DNA of 64,000 nucleotides from Thiohalocapsa sp963704155 (GTDB taxonomy: Bacteria > Pseudomonadota > Gammaproteobacteria > Chromatiales > Chromatiaceae), in NCBI GenBank assembly GCA_963704155.1, contig CAVPHF010000039.1, forward strand, positions 1 to 64,000, given 5' to 3'. This document shows positions 14,983 to 24,399 of the stretch, piece by piece. The translations under genes were made by a program, and so were the position numbers. The notes below the pieces were generated by a model. It was not told where the DNA came from and searched no databases. It worked only from the letters and a program-made list of their open reading frames with translations. Positions within the stretch are counted from its first letter, which is position 1. Each line of letters starts with the position of its first letter.

Positions 14983-15273
14983 ATGAAAGACACCAAGGCC
15001 CGCATCAACTCCACCGTGGTCGGCATCCTGGCGGTCGGCTCCCTGCTCGCCGCCGGGCAGGCACAGGCCGTTCCGGATGCGCCGACAAGCTGGGAGAAGT
15101 GCGCAGGTATCGCCAAGCAGGGCATGAACGACTGCGGCGCGCTCGACGGCAAGCACGATTGCGCCGGTCAGTCCAAGGCCGACGGCGATTCCACCGAGTG
15201 GGTCTATGTGCCCGCGGGAACCTGCACCAAGATCGTCGGCGGCAAGGTCGCGGCATCCAAGCCCGCGAAATAG
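14983..15273 (+). CDS. BufA1-type bufferin precursor (DUF2282)
   Basis: This 96-residue protein has a signal peptide (MKDTKARINSTVVGILAVGS to AQA) and the DUF2282 core WEKCAGIAKQGMNDCGALDG, KHDCAGQ, EWVYVPAGTCTKIVGGK with four conserved cysteines. Known bufferins are exported copper-handling peptides whose cysteines are modified by an MNIO enzyme (BufB) with partner BufC. Here the peptide is intact, but bufB is absent and bufC is truncated immediately downstream, so its cysteines may stay unmodified or be modified in trans. ACGAGG precedes the ATG. Confidence 0.85.
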   Translation: MKDTKARINSTVVGILAVGSLLAAGQAQAVPDAPTSWEKCAGIAKQGMNDCGALDGKHDCAGQSKADGDSTEWVYVPAGTCTKIVGGKVAASKPAK

Positions 15274-15346
15274 GCGTTCGTCGCCCGACGATGTCTCCAT
15301 CAACGTCATGCGCGGTTAAGGACGTCCGCACGCCTCCATCTGCGCA

Positions 15347-15871
15347 GATCTGAATCGCTACGGCGAGGCGTTTCCGCGCTATCTGGGGCAGCAGACAGCG
15401 CGGCATACAGGGTTGACGGCAGTCCCGTACCTCGCGGACCTGGCAAGCCTAGAGCAGCACTGGCACGCGGCCTACTATGCGGCGAAGGATCCGGACTTCG
15501 ATACCGACCGCTTCGCCGCGGTCGCGGCCGAAGACGGCGCCCTAGGCGTGCGGTTTCAGATGAGCGCCGGCCTGCGGCTGCTTGCTTCCCGTTATCCTAT
15601 CGCTGAGATCTGGCGCCGCCATAGGGAGGGTGGCGATACCGCCGCGGTCACCATGGAAGCCGGGGATCGGCTGGTCATCGTCCGAGCGGATTTGCGGCCG
15701 ACGGTCGAGGTGGTCGATCCAGAGACCTTTAATCTGATCCATGCCTTGTGCAAAGGCAAACGACTTGGCGATCTCTCGGCAGAAGGCCGGGCGATCGAGC
15801 GCATTCCGGGGTTCATCGCCATAGGATGGATCGTCGGATTCTTTCAACTGGATTCGGAGGCAGACGAATGA
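15347..15871 (+). pseudogene. N-terminally truncated BufC/DUF2063 protein
   Basis: The frame enters in mid-protein with DLNRYGEAFPRYLGQQTA and continues VPYLADLASLEQHWHAAYYA, the end of the DUF2063 N-terminal domain of BufC/HvfC. The C-terminal domain follows (LLASRYPIAEIWRRH to GWIVGFFQL). About 70 N-terminal residues are missing: an in-frame TAA lies at 15317 and no good start codon precedes the match. Translation might begin at TTG 15413, giving a 152-residue fragment. BufC normally partners the MNIO enzyme BufB, which should lie between this gene and bufA but has been deleted; only 74 bp separate the two. Confidence 0.78.
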
Positions 15872-16137
15872 TGGCGTTCGCCCGCAGGCTCTATGGTCTG
15901 CTCAATGAAACCCGGCGCATGGATTTTCTGGCACCCCTGCTGCTGCGGTTGTACCTGGCGCCCGTCTTTTGGATGGCCGGCACCAAAAAATTCGCCAGCT
16001 TCATCATGCTCCTGGCGCTGTTCTTCATCGGCGCCGGGCGATACCTCAGCCTGGACTACTGGATCGTCCGCCGCCTCGAAGGACATCTATCCCCCGGCAA
16101 GCGTTATGCTAGCGGCCTGCAAGCCGCGGAGCCTTAG
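15868..16137 (+). pseudogene. Internally deleted DoxX-family membrane protein (BufD-like)
   Basis: The 89-residue product joins the DoxX N-terminus (LLLRLYLAPVFWMAGTKKFA) directly to the DoxX C-terminus (LLALFFIGAGRYLSLDYWI). Normal relatives are about 180-200 residues; the two middle membrane helices and the loop between are gone, yet the frame is kept. The start overlaps the bufC fragment stop (ATGA), the usual coupling in bufferin operons. DoxX partners sit in the membrane near the modification proteins. With half its helices missing it is unlikely to work normally. Confidence 0.72.
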
Positions 16138-16152
16138 CGTTCAGGAAAGTCC

Positions 16153-17034
16153 ATGCGTGACCAAAGTCCAGCCGCCGACCCAGCAACCGCCGCGATCGAG
16201 GATGCGCTCGAACGCACGAGCGACGGCGCCTCCTTCAGACTGGCTTATCAGGACACCGATTTTCTCGGCCGCGCCGAACTGCGTCCGGTGCGGCTCCAGC
16301 TGGAGCTGCTGAAGGCGGAACTGCTGCAACAGGAGCAGGGCATCGAATCGACGGTGGTCATCTTCGGCAGTACCCGCATCCCGGAGCCGGAGCGCGCGCG
16401 CATTCAGCTCGAGGCGGCCGAGAGCGCCGCCGCGGCGGCACCGGACGATGGCGAACTCCGCCGCCGCGCCGCGGTGGCTCGGCGCATCGTCGACAAGGCG
16501 CGCTATTACGATGAGGCCACGCGGCTCGCCGCCATGATTACGGCGGTCTCCCAGCGCAACGGGCATCGGCATTACGTGGTCGTCACCGGCGGCGGGCCCG
16601 GCATCATGGAGGCGGCCAATCGCGGCGCCTACGAGGCCGGCGGCAAGAGCGTGGGCTTGAGTATCGTGCTGCCGCGCGAGGAGAAGCCGAACCCCTATGT
16701 CACGCCGGAGTTATCGTTCCAGTTCCATTACTTCGCCATCCGCAAGATGCACTTCATGCTGCGGGCGCGGGCGCTGGTGGCCTTTCCGGGCGGATTCGGC
16801 ACGCTCGATGAGCTGTTCGAGACCCTGACGCTGATACAGACAGGCAAGGTGCGCAGGGTACCGGTGCTCTTGTTCGGCCGTGACTACTGGCAACGCATCA
16901 TCAGCCTGGATGCCATGGTCGACGAGGGAACGATCGACCCCGCGGACCGCGACCTGATCCGCTTCGTGGAGCGCGCCGACGAGGCCTGGTCGATCATTCG
17001 CCAGTTCTATGGCGAGGAGTCGGATGCGGCGTGA
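16153..17034 (+). CDS. LOG-family nucleotide monophosphate hydrolase
   Basis: This 293-residue protein has the LOG (lysine-decarboxylase-like) motifs GGGPGIMEAANRG at about residue 146 and PGGFGTLDELFETL at about 211. These form the active site that splits nucleoside 5'-monophosphates into base and ribose phosphate. The long N-terminal helical part (residues 1-100) resembles the larger bacterial LOG group rather than plant cytokinin-activating LOG. It is cytosolic and stands alone on the plus strand 15 bp after the doxX remnant. No broken residues are evident. Confidence 0.88.
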   Translation: MRDQSPAADPATAAIEDALERTSDGASFRLAYQDTDFLGRAELRPVRLQLELLKAELLQQEQGIESTVVIFGSTRIPEPERARIQLEAAESAAAAAPDDGELRRRAAVARRIVDKARYYDEATRLAAMITAVSQRNGHRHYVVVTGGGPGIMEAANRGAYEAGGKSVGLSIVLPREEKPNPYVTPELSFQFHYFAIRKMHFMLRARALVAFPGGFGTLDELFETLTLIQTGKVRRVPVLLFGRDYWQRIISLDAMVDEGTIDPADRDLIRFVERADEAWSIIRQFYGEESDAA

Positions 17035-17180
17035 CTTCTGCCGTCTTCAGCTGCTCGGGCCGCACTAATTCAAGTCACTGCCGAGACGGCATCGCTGCGG
17101 ATCCCGCGCAGTGGCACCGGACCCGTAGGAACGGTTCACTCATAACCTGCACGACTCTATCTATTGGGTGGCGGAGCGCA

Positions 17181-17252
<72 letters not shown>

Positions 17253-17266
17253 AGAGACGACGCCAT

Positions 17267-17689
17267 ATGGCATTCGGCCATGAAAAGCTCGACGTGTACC
17301 GTGCGGCCATCGAGTATGTCGGTTGGGCCTATCAGTATTGCGGGAAGCTGAAAGGACACCGCAACGCGAAGGATCAACTCCTGCGCGCATCGCAAGCGAT
17401 TGCGCTTAACATTGCCGAGGGTAACGGCAAAGCGACGAACGGGGATCGACGCAGGTATTTTGAAATCGCACGAGGTTCGGCGCTGGAGTGCGCTGCGATT
17501 CAGGACGTGCTGCAAGTGTGCGAAGCGTTGTCCGCGGACGACAACAATCAGCAGAAGGCACTGCTCGATCGCATTGTCGCCATGCTGACGAAGCTCGGAC
17601 AGCGTGGCTACGCGATCCGCGAGGAGCTTGGCGAATACCGGATCAGTCAGTTCGATACCGATACCGATACCGATACCGATACCGATTAA
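17267..17689 (+). CDS. Four-helix-bundle protein (23S rRNA intervening-sequence type)
   Basis: This 140-residue protein begins MAFGHEKLDVYRAAIEYVGW and contains QLLRASQAIALNIAEGNGK and RRYFEIARGSALECAAIQDV, the hallmarks of the TIGR02436 family originally found inside 23S rRNA intervening sequences. Its function is unknown; structures show pentameric helical bundles. The last codons lie inside a hexamer array and encode Asp-Thr repeats ending in the stop. A longer in-frame start at 17168 is rejected because it would translate the upstream hexamers as Arg-Gly/Asn repeats. The repeat-bracketed layout suggests a small mobile cassette. Confidence 0.85.
   Translation: MAFGHEKLDVYRAAIEYVGWAYQYCGKLKGHRNAKDQLLRASQAIALNIAEGNGKATNGDRRRYFEIARGSALECAAIQDVLQVCEALSADDNNQQKALLDRIVAMLTKLGQRGYAIREELGEYRISQFDTDTDTDTDTD
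17654..17689 (-). repeat. Hexamer array at the 3' end of the four-helix-bundle gene
   Basis: Five perfect GATACC units followed by GATTAA, which supplies the stop codon. On the other strand the unit reads GGTATC, so the array is the inverse of the ATCGGT/ATCGGA units upstream of the gene (17181-17252). Confidence 0.9.
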
Positions 17690-17771
17690 CTGGCTAACGA
17701 CACCCAAGCCCATAAGCTGTTTAACTTAATTCTTGCACCGTTACTTAACGCCAGATGAGAGCCGCGAGCTG

Positions 17772-18842
17772 ATGGCACAGCAATTGGGTTTCACCGCGGC
17801 GGCCCGCTTCCTGCTCGTGGCCGGCGCCTTTGTCGTGGTCGCGGCCGGACTCAAGGCGGCATCGACGCTGGTCACACCGTTCTTGCTAGCGGTCTTCATC
17901 GCCGTGCTGGTGGCTCCGCCGCTGCAGTTCCTGCGCAATCACGGACTCCCGGGTTGGGCTTCGATGCTGGTCGTCATTGCTCTGCTGATCAGTATTGGTG
18001 GCGGCGTCATCGGCATTTTTTCAGGCTCGCTTAACGAGTTCACAGCCAACTTGCCAGAGTATCAACTGCGCCTGAAGGCGCTCTCGGGAGACCTGGTGAC
18101 CTGGCTCGACAGCATCGGCTTGCATGTCTCACGCCAGGCGTTCAACTCACTCGTCGACCCTTCACGTGCGCTTGGTTTTGCCGGCGAGCTCATCAAGGGG
18201 CTCGGCGGAGTGCTCACCAATGCACTGCTGATCCTGCTCACCGTGATCTTCATCCTGGTGGAGGCCAACAGCCTACCGGGCAAACTGCGATATGCACTGG
18301 CGTCGGCCGACGAGTCCATCGCGCACATGCGCGAGATCATGTCGACCATCAATCGCTACATGTTCATCAAGGCCAACACCAGTCTGCTCACCGGCGTGCT
18401 GGTCTGGCTCTGGCTGAGTTTTCTCGGGGTGGATTTCGCCGCCATGTGGGCGACGCTTGCGTTCCTGCTGAACTTCGTCCCGACCATCGGCTCGATCATC
18501 GCGGCCGTCCCGGCCGTGCTGCTGGCGCTAGTACAACTCGGCGTTCAGGAGGCACTACTCGCAATGCTCGGCTATATGGCCATCAACGTCCTGATCGGCA
18601 ACGGCGTCGAGCCGCGCGTCATGGGCCGCGGTCTCGGCCTCTCTACTCTGGTGGTGTTCCTGTCACTTGTCTTCTGGGGTTATATCCTCGGCTCCGCCGG
18701 TATGTTTCTGTCCGTACCACTGACCATGGCGTTGAAGATTGCGCTCGGCGCCAATCCGCAGACACGCCCAGTCGCTATTATGCTCGGCCCTGAGATCGAG
18801 GCAAAACAGGCCGCGGCGCAGGCGGCTCGCTCCCTTCGATGA
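17772..18842 (+). CDS. AI-2E family (PerM/YdiK-like) membrane transporter
   Basis: This protein of about 356 residues has the family layout: two helices at the start (FLLVAGAFVVVAAGLKAAST, then TPFLLAVFIAVLVAPPLQFL), a periplasmic segment, then five or six helices with the motif NFVPTIGSIIAAVPAVLLAL and GRGLGLSTLVVFLSLVFWG. Family members export autoinducer-2 or act as Na+/H+ antiporters; the substrate here is not determinable. ATG 17772 is preferred over an in-frame TTG at 17733 that lacks a ribosome-binding site. An mscS gene follows after 43 bp in the same direction, possibly co-transcribed. Confidence 0.85.
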   Translation: MAQQLGFTAAARFLLVAGAFVVVAAGLKAASTLVTPFLLAVFIAVLVAPPLQFLRNHGLPGWASMLVVIALLISIGGGVIGIFSGSLNEFTANLPEYQLRLKALSGDLVTWLDSIGLHVSRQAFNSLVDPSRALGFAGELIKGLGGVLTNALLILLTVIFILVEANSLPGKLRYALASADESIAHMREIMSTINRYMFIKANTSLLTGVLVWLWLSFLGVDFAAMWATLAFLLNFVPTIGSIIAAVPAVLLALVQLGVQEALLAMLGYMAINVLIGNGVEPRVMGRGLGLSTLVVFLSLVFWGYILGSAGMFLSVPLTMALKIALGANPQTRPVAIMLGPEIEAKQAAAQAARSLR

Positions 18843-18885
18843 GCTTCGAGGTCCATTGCAACTCAGGCCGAGAATCCCACCGGAC

Positions 18886-20265
18886 ATGAACTCGAGTAGC
18901 ATGACGCAAGAACGAAACCTTTCACGGCGGCAGTGGGTTGCGATCTTGCTGTGTCTCACGCTGCCGCTCGGCGCAACCGCGCAAGACACTGATGGCGTGC
19001 AGCCGGACGGCCCGATCGTGCTCGAGAAGGGCGCGGCGAGGGATGATGCGATCGAACGACGCATCACCGAGATCCTCGATGAGCTCGACGGCTATCAGAA
19101 GGTCGGGATCGCGGTCAGCGCGGGCGTCGTAACCCTGAGCGGCGAGGCCCTCGATGCCGCGGCGCTAAAGCGTCTGGATGAGATCGTCAGCCGCGTCGAA
19201 GGCGTGGTCGCGGTTAAGGATCAGGTCACCCAAACCACTGATGTCTCCGCGCGGCTGCTGCCGTCGCTCGAACGCTTCAAGAAGCGTTTCAAGGAGCTGG
19301 TCGCATTTCTTCCGCTGCTGATGATCGCGCTCATCGGTTTCAGCGCGGTGTTGTCGATCGGCCTGTTGCTGGCACGGCTCACGGCGCTATGGAACCGGCT
19401 CGCACCGAACCGCTTTATCGCCGAGATCTACCGGCAGTTGGTGCGCCTCGGTTTCATCATCATCGGACTGGTGGTCGCGCTCGATATCCTTGGGGCCGGT
19501 GCCCTGCTCGGCTCGGTGCTGGGTGCCGCCGGCATCATCGGCCTCGCGATCGGTTTCGCCGTGCGCGACTCGGTCGAGAACTTCATTGCCTCGGTGATGC
19601 TCTCGCTGCGCCAACCGTTCCGTCCCTTCGATTTGGTCGAGATAGAAGGCGACATTGGCAAGGTGGTCAGCTTGACCTCGCGCGCCACCATTCTGCTTTC
19701 GCCCGAGGGGAACACCATCCGCATCCCCAACTCGACGGTCTTCAAGAGCCGAATCATCAACTATAGCCACAACAAGGAGAGGCAATTCCAGTTCGACCTC
19801 GGCATCGATGCGCATGCCGACTTGGCCGCGGCACGCGACCTGGGGATCGACACGCTCAGACAGCTGCCGTTCGTGCTGGAGACTCCCGCCTGCAATGGCT
19901 GGATCGAAGGCGTTGGCGATACGGCGGTGACACTGCGATTCATTGCCTGGATCGACCAGACACTGACCAGTCTGCCGCGCGCTCGCGGTGAAGCGATCCG
20001 ACTGACCAAGGCCGCCATCGAGGCGTCCGGAGTCAATCTGCCCTTCCCGACCTATCAGGTGATTACGGAGGCGGCAGAGCAGGTGCGCGCCGACCGCCCG
20101 ACACAAAGACCGGCGGCTGCCCCCAGCACACTGGCCGCGGTTCCAACGGCGAGCATCGCCGATGTCGAGCCGGCGGAGGAGAAGGCACTGGAGCAGATGG
20201 TCGCTGTCGAGCGGAGCCAGAGCGACAGTAAAGACCTACTGCGGGCCGATGCGCAGCACGAATGA
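18886..20265 (+). CDS. MscS-type mechanosensitive channel with BON domain
   Basis: This 459-residue protein has a signal peptide (RRQWVAILLCLTLPLGATAQ) and a periplasmic BON domain (residues about 50-115, VAVSAGVVTLSGEALD-like hairpins). Three membrane segments follow, the last being the pore helix GIIGLAIGFAVRDSVENFIA, then the MscS beta domain (IRIPNSTVFKSRIINYS). BON domains bind phospholipid, so the channel may be tethered near the outer membrane or periplasmic lipids. It would release solutes on osmotic downshock. The start at ATG 18886 gives a proper signal peptide; longer in-frame starts do not. Confidence 0.88.
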   Translation: MNSSSMTQERNLSRRQWVAILLCLTLPLGATAQDTDGVQPDGPIVLEKGAARDDAIERRITEILDELDGYQKVGIAVSAGVVTLSGEALDAAALKRLDEIVSRVEGVVAVKDQVTQTTDVSARLLPSLERFKKRFKELVAFLPLLMIALIGFSAVLSIGLLLARLTALWNRLAPNRFIAEIYRQLVRLGFIIIGLVVALDILGAGALLGSVLGAAGIIGLAIGFAVRDSVENFIASVMLSLRQPFRPFDLVEIEGDIGKVVSLTSRATILLSPEGNTIRIPNSTVFKSRIINYSHNKERQFQFDLGIDAHADLAAARDLGIDTLRQLPFVLETPACNGWIEGVGDTAVTLRFIAWIDQTLTSLPRARGEAIRLTKAAIEASGVNLPFPTYQVITEAAEQVRADRPTQRPAAAPSTLAAVPTASIADVEPAEEKALEQMVAVERSQSDSKDLLRADAQHE

Positions 20266-20279
20266 CGTCGCAAACAGCC

Positions 20280-20750
20280 TCAAGCCTGCCGGCCGAAGTG
20301 TCCGATATGCACGCCATGCATCAGCCGAACGAAGTCAGAGCCGTCAACCCGTACCAGGTGTTGGTGATCGCCGGCTTCGAAGTAGACATTCGCCAGCGTC
20401 GTCAACGCCTCGTCCAAATAGGTCTCGAGCCCGAAGGCACGCCCCAAAGGCGGCACGGCGCCCGGTTGGCAGTCGGGGAACAGGCCGGTGAGCTCGGACT
20501 CCTCATCGAGTTCGAACGCGCGCCCGCTGGCCTTATTCAGCCTATCCAACACCAGCCAGACATTCCCCGGCAACACGACCAGCGCATCACCTTGGCCGTC
20601 GCGCACCATCACGCCCTTGGCGATCTGGTCGTCCGGCACATGCGCGGCATCGGCCGATTCCTGGGTCGAGCCGGTGGGCTCGTGCGCCACCAAATCGAAC
20701 TCGATCGCGTTCTGTTTAAGATAGTCGTCGACACTTGCTGAAATGGCCAT
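20280..20750 (-). CDS. YbaK/EbsC-type aminoacyl-tRNA deacylase-like protein
   Basis: This 156-residue protein has the YbaK/ProX fold: VDDYLKQNAIEFDLVAHEPT, TQESADAAHVPDDQIAKGVM with the conserved lysine, and GAVPPLGRAFGLETYLDEAL, where the GAVPP motif lines the active site. Family members hydrolyse mischarged Cys-, Ala- or other aminoacyl-tRNAs in trans. It ends 15 bp from the convergent mscS gene. The substrate cannot be chosen from sequence alone. Confidence 0.85.
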   Translation of the reverse strand: MAISASVDDYLKQNAIEFDLVAHEPTGSTQESADAAHVPDDQIAKGVMVRDGQGDALVVLPGNVWLVLDRLNKASGRAFELDEESELTGLFPDCQPGAVPPLGRAFGLETYLDEALTTLANVYFEAGDHQHLVRVDGSDFVRLMHGVHIGHFGRQA

Positions 20751-21051
20751 GACCGCCCTCCTCGTCTCTGTTGTCCTCCCTCCAATTATAGTACCGATCA
20801 GCGACAGCCCTGATCGCCGTCAGGACTTAGGCGATTTCTGTCAAATCTCATACCAGCTGACTTGTCTTGACGCCCGCCTTCGGTGTCGCACCGCCAGTCA
20901 CATAGCTCGGCTATGCTCCTGCCGGTGCTCCTCGAAGGCGAACCTCAATCCGGCGTCATCTGGCACGAGATTTTCCGGCAATCGCCTTATTCAACGCGGC
21001 CGGCTTCCTGGATAATGCCGCTATCTCCTCCCAAGCAATCCCTGATCTGAC
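20751..21051. other. Intergenic region with full-length palindromic repeat, before hisG
   Basis: This 300-bp gap between divergent ybaK-like and hisG genes holds the repeat at 20828-20989 in its centre. About 60 bp remain on each side for promoters. No gene is seen. Confidence 0.6.
20828..20989 (+). repeat. Full-length palindromic repeat, copy 2
   Basis: The 162-bp copy begins TAGGCGATTTCTGTCAAATC and ends TTTTCCGGCAATCGCCTTA. The interior carries GACGCCCGCCTTCGGTGTCG and CATAGCTCGGCTATGCTCC, the latter a smaller hairpin. It is the inverse of copy 14618-14779, with few differences. Confidence 0.82.
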
Positions 21052-21924
21052 ATGACTCCGCTCAAGCTCGGCATCCCCAAGGGCAGCCTCCAGGATGCGA
21101 CCATCGACCTCTTTGCCCAGGCCGGCTGGCGCATTGCAGCGCATTCACGCAATTACTATCCGGACATCGACGACCCAGACATCCGCTGCTCCTTGGTGCG
21201 CGCCCAGGAAATGGCCCGCTACGTGGCGCGCGGCACGCTCGATCTGGGTCTGACCGGCCTCGACTGGATCCTCGAGACCGAGGCGGATGTCGAGCAGATC
21301 TGTACCCTCACCTACTCCAAGGCGTCCAACCGCCCCAGCCGCTGGGTGCTGGTGGTGCCGGACGACTCGCCTGTGCGCTGCGCGGCCGATCTGCAGGGCC
21401 GCAAGATCGCAACCGAGCTTGTCGGCTTTACCCGCCGCTGGCTGGCCGAACGCGGCATCGAGGCCGAGGTCGAATTCTCCTGGGGCGCGACCGAGGCGAA
21501 GGCGGTGGAGGGGCTGGTGGACGCCGTGGTCGAGATCACCGAGACCGGCAGCACCATCCGCGCCCATGGTCTGCGTATCGTCGAGGACGTGCTGATCACC
21601 GATACACGTCTGATCGCCAACCGCGCGGCAATGGACGACCCGCGCCGGCGCCCCCGCATCGAGCAAATCGCGCTGATGTTGCAGGCGGCACTCACCGCTC
21701 GCCACAAGGTAGCACTGAAGTGCAATGTGCCTGCCGAGCGTCTGGACGCGGTGGTCGAGCTGTTGCCGAGCCTGCATGCGCCGACGGTCAGTCACCTGTA
21801 CGACCGGCAATGGTTGGCGGTGGAGACGATCGTCGACGGCGCTGCGGTGCGCGACCTGATCCCTCAACTGCGCGCCGCCGGCGCCGAGGGCATCCTGGAG
21901 TACGAGCTGAGAAAGATGGTTTGA
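21052..21924 (+). CDS. hisG: ATP phosphoribosyltransferase, long form
   Basis: This 290-residue enzyme performs the first step of histidine synthesis, joining ATP and PRPP. Motifs include LKLGIPKGSLQDATIDLFAQ at the start, ARGTLDLGLTGLDWI, the PRPP loop region VEITETGSTIRAHGLRI, and a C-terminal ACT-like regulatory domain (residues about 215-290), absent in the short HisZ-dependent form. Histidine feedback inhibition is therefore expected. No other his genes are adjacent. The next gene begins four bases after the stop. Confidence 0.93.
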   Translation: MTPLKLGIPKGSLQDATIDLFAQAGWRIAAHSRNYYPDIDDPDIRCSLVRAQEMARYVARGTLDLGLTGLDWILETEADVEQICTLTYSKASNRPSRWVLVVPDDSPVRCAADLQGRKIATELVGFTRRWLAERGIEAEVEFSWGATEAKAVEGLVDAVVEITETGSTIRAHGLRIVEDVLITDTRLIANRAAMDDPRRRPRIEQIALMLQAALTARHKVALKCNVPAERLDAVVELLPSLHAPTVSHLYDRQWLAVETIVDGAAVRDLIPQLRAAGAEGILEYELRKMV

Positions 21925-21928
21925 TCCG

Positions 21929-24379
21929 TTGTCAAATGCACTCCAGGGACTGATCGGCCGGCTGCGCGCCAGTATGCCGCGCAAGCGCCCGCGCTCGCCG
22001 CCGAGCGACGGCGGCGAGTTCGGCGGCGCGCAGCCCGCCTTTGCCGATGCCATTGGCCAGGCGCACCGCCTTCGCCTTCGCGACTATTTCACGCTGCGCC
22101 CTTACGGCGACAGTCTCATCACGCCTGCGGTATCGGTCTGGCTCGGCTCCGCATGGGCGGTAATCCTGCTGATGGCCGGTATCGAGGGCTTCGTCTGGGC
22201 CGCGGTCGGCGCATCGCTGGTGCCGTCCGCAAGCCCCTGGCTGGCGCCGCCAGTGGCCCTGTTCATGTTCCTGCTGATGTTCAGCATCGTCTGGATCGTG
22301 GACTCGTCGCTGATCATGTCGGAACGCCCGTCACTGCGGCTTGGCCACAACCAGACCGGCGATTCAAGCGGCATCGGCCCCAGCGCACGCTGGCTCGTCG
22401 GCATTCTGGTGCGAGTCGGCATCGTCGCGATCTCGCTGTATGTCACCGCGCCCTTCATCGAGAAGCTGATCCGCGCCGATGACATCGAGGACTATCACCG
22501 CAACCAGGTGGAGCAGTATTTCAAGCAGCGCGACGCGACCCTGCAGGCGCAGGTGCGAGCCCGGGTCGAGCAGTTCGACGTTGGTCTCAGCGGACGCATC
22601 CAGTCGCTGGAGCAAGAGATCGAGCGGCTGTCCGAGTCACTGGCGACGGAACAGGCGCGTCGCGAACGTATCGAAGGCGAATATTCACCGGAGATCGAGG
22701 TCCTCAGCCGCGACCTGGCCGCCGCCCGCGCGCGGGTGGGCGACGAGGTGCTCGGCCGCGACGGGCGTCCCGAGGGCTTCGGCCCCGAGGCGCGCAAATG
22801 GGATGCCCGCGCCACGCTGCTGGAGCAGGAGCTGACCCAGGTGCAGACCGAGCGCGATGCCCGGCTGAACGATGTGCAGACCGCCATCGCTGAACAGCAG
22901 CAGCGCATCGCCGAGCGTTCCGACCTGCTGCAGCAGGTGCGCCTGGAGCAGCAGCAGGCTTTCGAGCGCGTCACCGAGGAGGTGAAGGCGGAGCAGCCGG
23001 CGGCAGCGGCGCCGAAACTGTCGTTCGCGGCCCGCTCCAAGGCACTCAACGCCTTGCGCAAGAGCCCGGAAGAGGCCGGCGTCCCGCATTTCGAGACAGT
23101 CGAGGGCTTCGCGCAGGCCGCGCTCGGTATTCTGTTTTTCGCCCTGATCGCACTGAAGCTATTCGAGCCCGCCGCCGTGCACGCCTACTTCAGCGAACAG
23201 GTGCAGTTCCAGTACCGCAAATATCTGGCCGGCGGCCTCAGCGAGGTGCCTGGATTCGCCCATCATGAGGACCCGATCCGGCGTCTGTCGCCGGCCGAGT
23301 TCCAACGGCTTTGGGAGCGCTACGAGCGCGACCCGGATGCCTACGTCGAGCAGATCAAGGCGGTGGTGAACGCCGAGGCGCGGGTGCGCCGGCTGCAGGC
23401 GGACCATGCCTATGAGTTGGAGTTGCTGGAGCGGCAGCGCGACGACATCGACTCCCGACTCGCGCTGGAACAGCGCCGCCGGGAGAGCGAGCTGGCGGCG
23501 CGCGAGCGCCAGCTCGATTTGGAGGTCGCCGAGACCGGCAAACGACTGGCCGGCGAGACCGAGGCCGAGATCGAGCGCCTGGCACAGCAGCGCGAGCAGG
23601 CGCGTCAGGCTCATGCGCTAGCCATGGAAGCCATGGATCAAGGCTACGCGGCCGAGCGCCAGCGTCTCGATCAGGAGCTCGCCGAGCGTCGCCGTCAGTG
23701 GGAACAAGAGAGGGCGGTCGAGGAGGAGGAGCTGCGGCGCGCCCAACAGGCCTTCGAGGACAAACGCAAGGCAGCTCGCGACAAGCTGCGGCTGCGTCAG
23801 ATGGCCCTGGACGATCGCCGCCGGCTGCGCGAGCGCGAGCAGCAGAGGCTGGATGGCGAGAGCGAGCGGGAGCAGGACCGCAGCAGCCGCCAACGACGCA
23901 TCGACCAGACCCGTACCCTGCTCGCCGACGAGCATCAGGTGCTGGCGCGCCAGCGTGCCGAGTTGTCCGGCATGCGTATCCGGATCGGCCAGCACACCGG
24001 CGACGCGGCCGAGACCAAGGCAGAGCTGCAACAGATCGCCGATCAACTGGGGGAGCGCGACCAACGCATGGTCATCTTGCGGCAGCGCATCAGCGAGGCC
24101 GAACGCGCCGCTCCCGCGGGCCAGTCTTGGTTTGCCGGCGCTGATCCCGTACAACGTACACGCCGAAACGCCGAGCGCGGGCTGGCGCAGTTGGAGCGCG
24201 AGCGCGAACAGCTGCGGCAGAAGCAGGCCGTGACACGCAGGGCGCTGTCCAACCTCAACGCGGAACTTGAGGCACTGGAGCGCGGTGCCAGCGAGCTGGC
24301 CGACCAGGCCGCGGCAACCGGTGGCCGCATCGAGCACTACCGCCAGCGCCTCGATGCCTTGCTGCTGGCGCGCGGTTGA
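21929..24379 (+). CDS. Large DUF4407 coiled-coil membrane protein
   Basis: This protein of about 816 residues has an N-terminal DUF4407-like membrane region. Helices are near residues 70-90 (AVILLMAGIEGFVWAAVGAS), 105-125 and 150-170, and a fourth is near 395-415. Two long charged coiled coils follow (about 190-350 and 480-810) rich in Glu, Arg, Gln and Leu. Such proteins are membrane-anchored and uncharacterised; the long helices suggest a scaffold or tether. The TTG start at 21929 sits four bases after hisG and is weak; ATG 21974 is an alternative that keeps all helices. A convergent small gene follows. Confidence 0.78.
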   Translation: MSNALQGLIGRLRASMPRKRPRSPPSDGGEFGGAQPAFADAIGQAHRLRLRDYFTLRPYGDSLITPAVSVWLGSAWAVILLMAGIEGFVWAAVGASLVPSASPWLAPPVALFMFLLMFSIVWIVDSSLIMSERPSLRLGHNQTGDSSGIGPSARWLVGILVRVGIVAISLYVTAPFIEKLIRADDIEDYHRNQVEQYFKQRDATLQAQVRARVEQFDVGLSGRIQSLEQEIERLSESLATEQARRERIEGEYSPEIEVLSRDLAAARARVGDEVLGRDGRPEGFGPEARKWDARATLLEQELTQVQTERDARLNDVQTAIAEQQQRIAERSDLLQQVRLEQQQAFERVTEEVKAEQPAAAAPKLSFAARSKALNALRKSPEEAGVPHFETVEGFAQAALGILFFALIALKLFEPAAVHAYFSEQVQFQYRKYLAGGLSEVPGFAHHEDPIRRLSPAEFQRLWERYERDPDAYVEQIKAVVNAEARVRRLQADHAYELELLERQRDDIDSRLALEQRRRESELAARERQLDLEVAETGKRLAGETEAEIERLAQQREQARQAHALAMEAMDQGYAAERQRLDQELAERRRQWEQERAVEEEELRRAQQAFEDKRKAARDKLRLRQMALDDRRRLREREQQRLDGESEREQDRSSRQRRIDQTRTLLADEHQVLARQRAELSGMRIRIGQHTGDAAETKAELQQIADQLGERDQRMVILRQRISEAERAAPAGQSWFAGADPVQRTRRNAERGLAQLEREREQLRQKQAVTRRALSNLNAELEALERGASELADQAAATGGRIEHYRQRLDALLLARG

Positions 24380-24399
24380 GACAGCGCCTCGCCCAGCCG

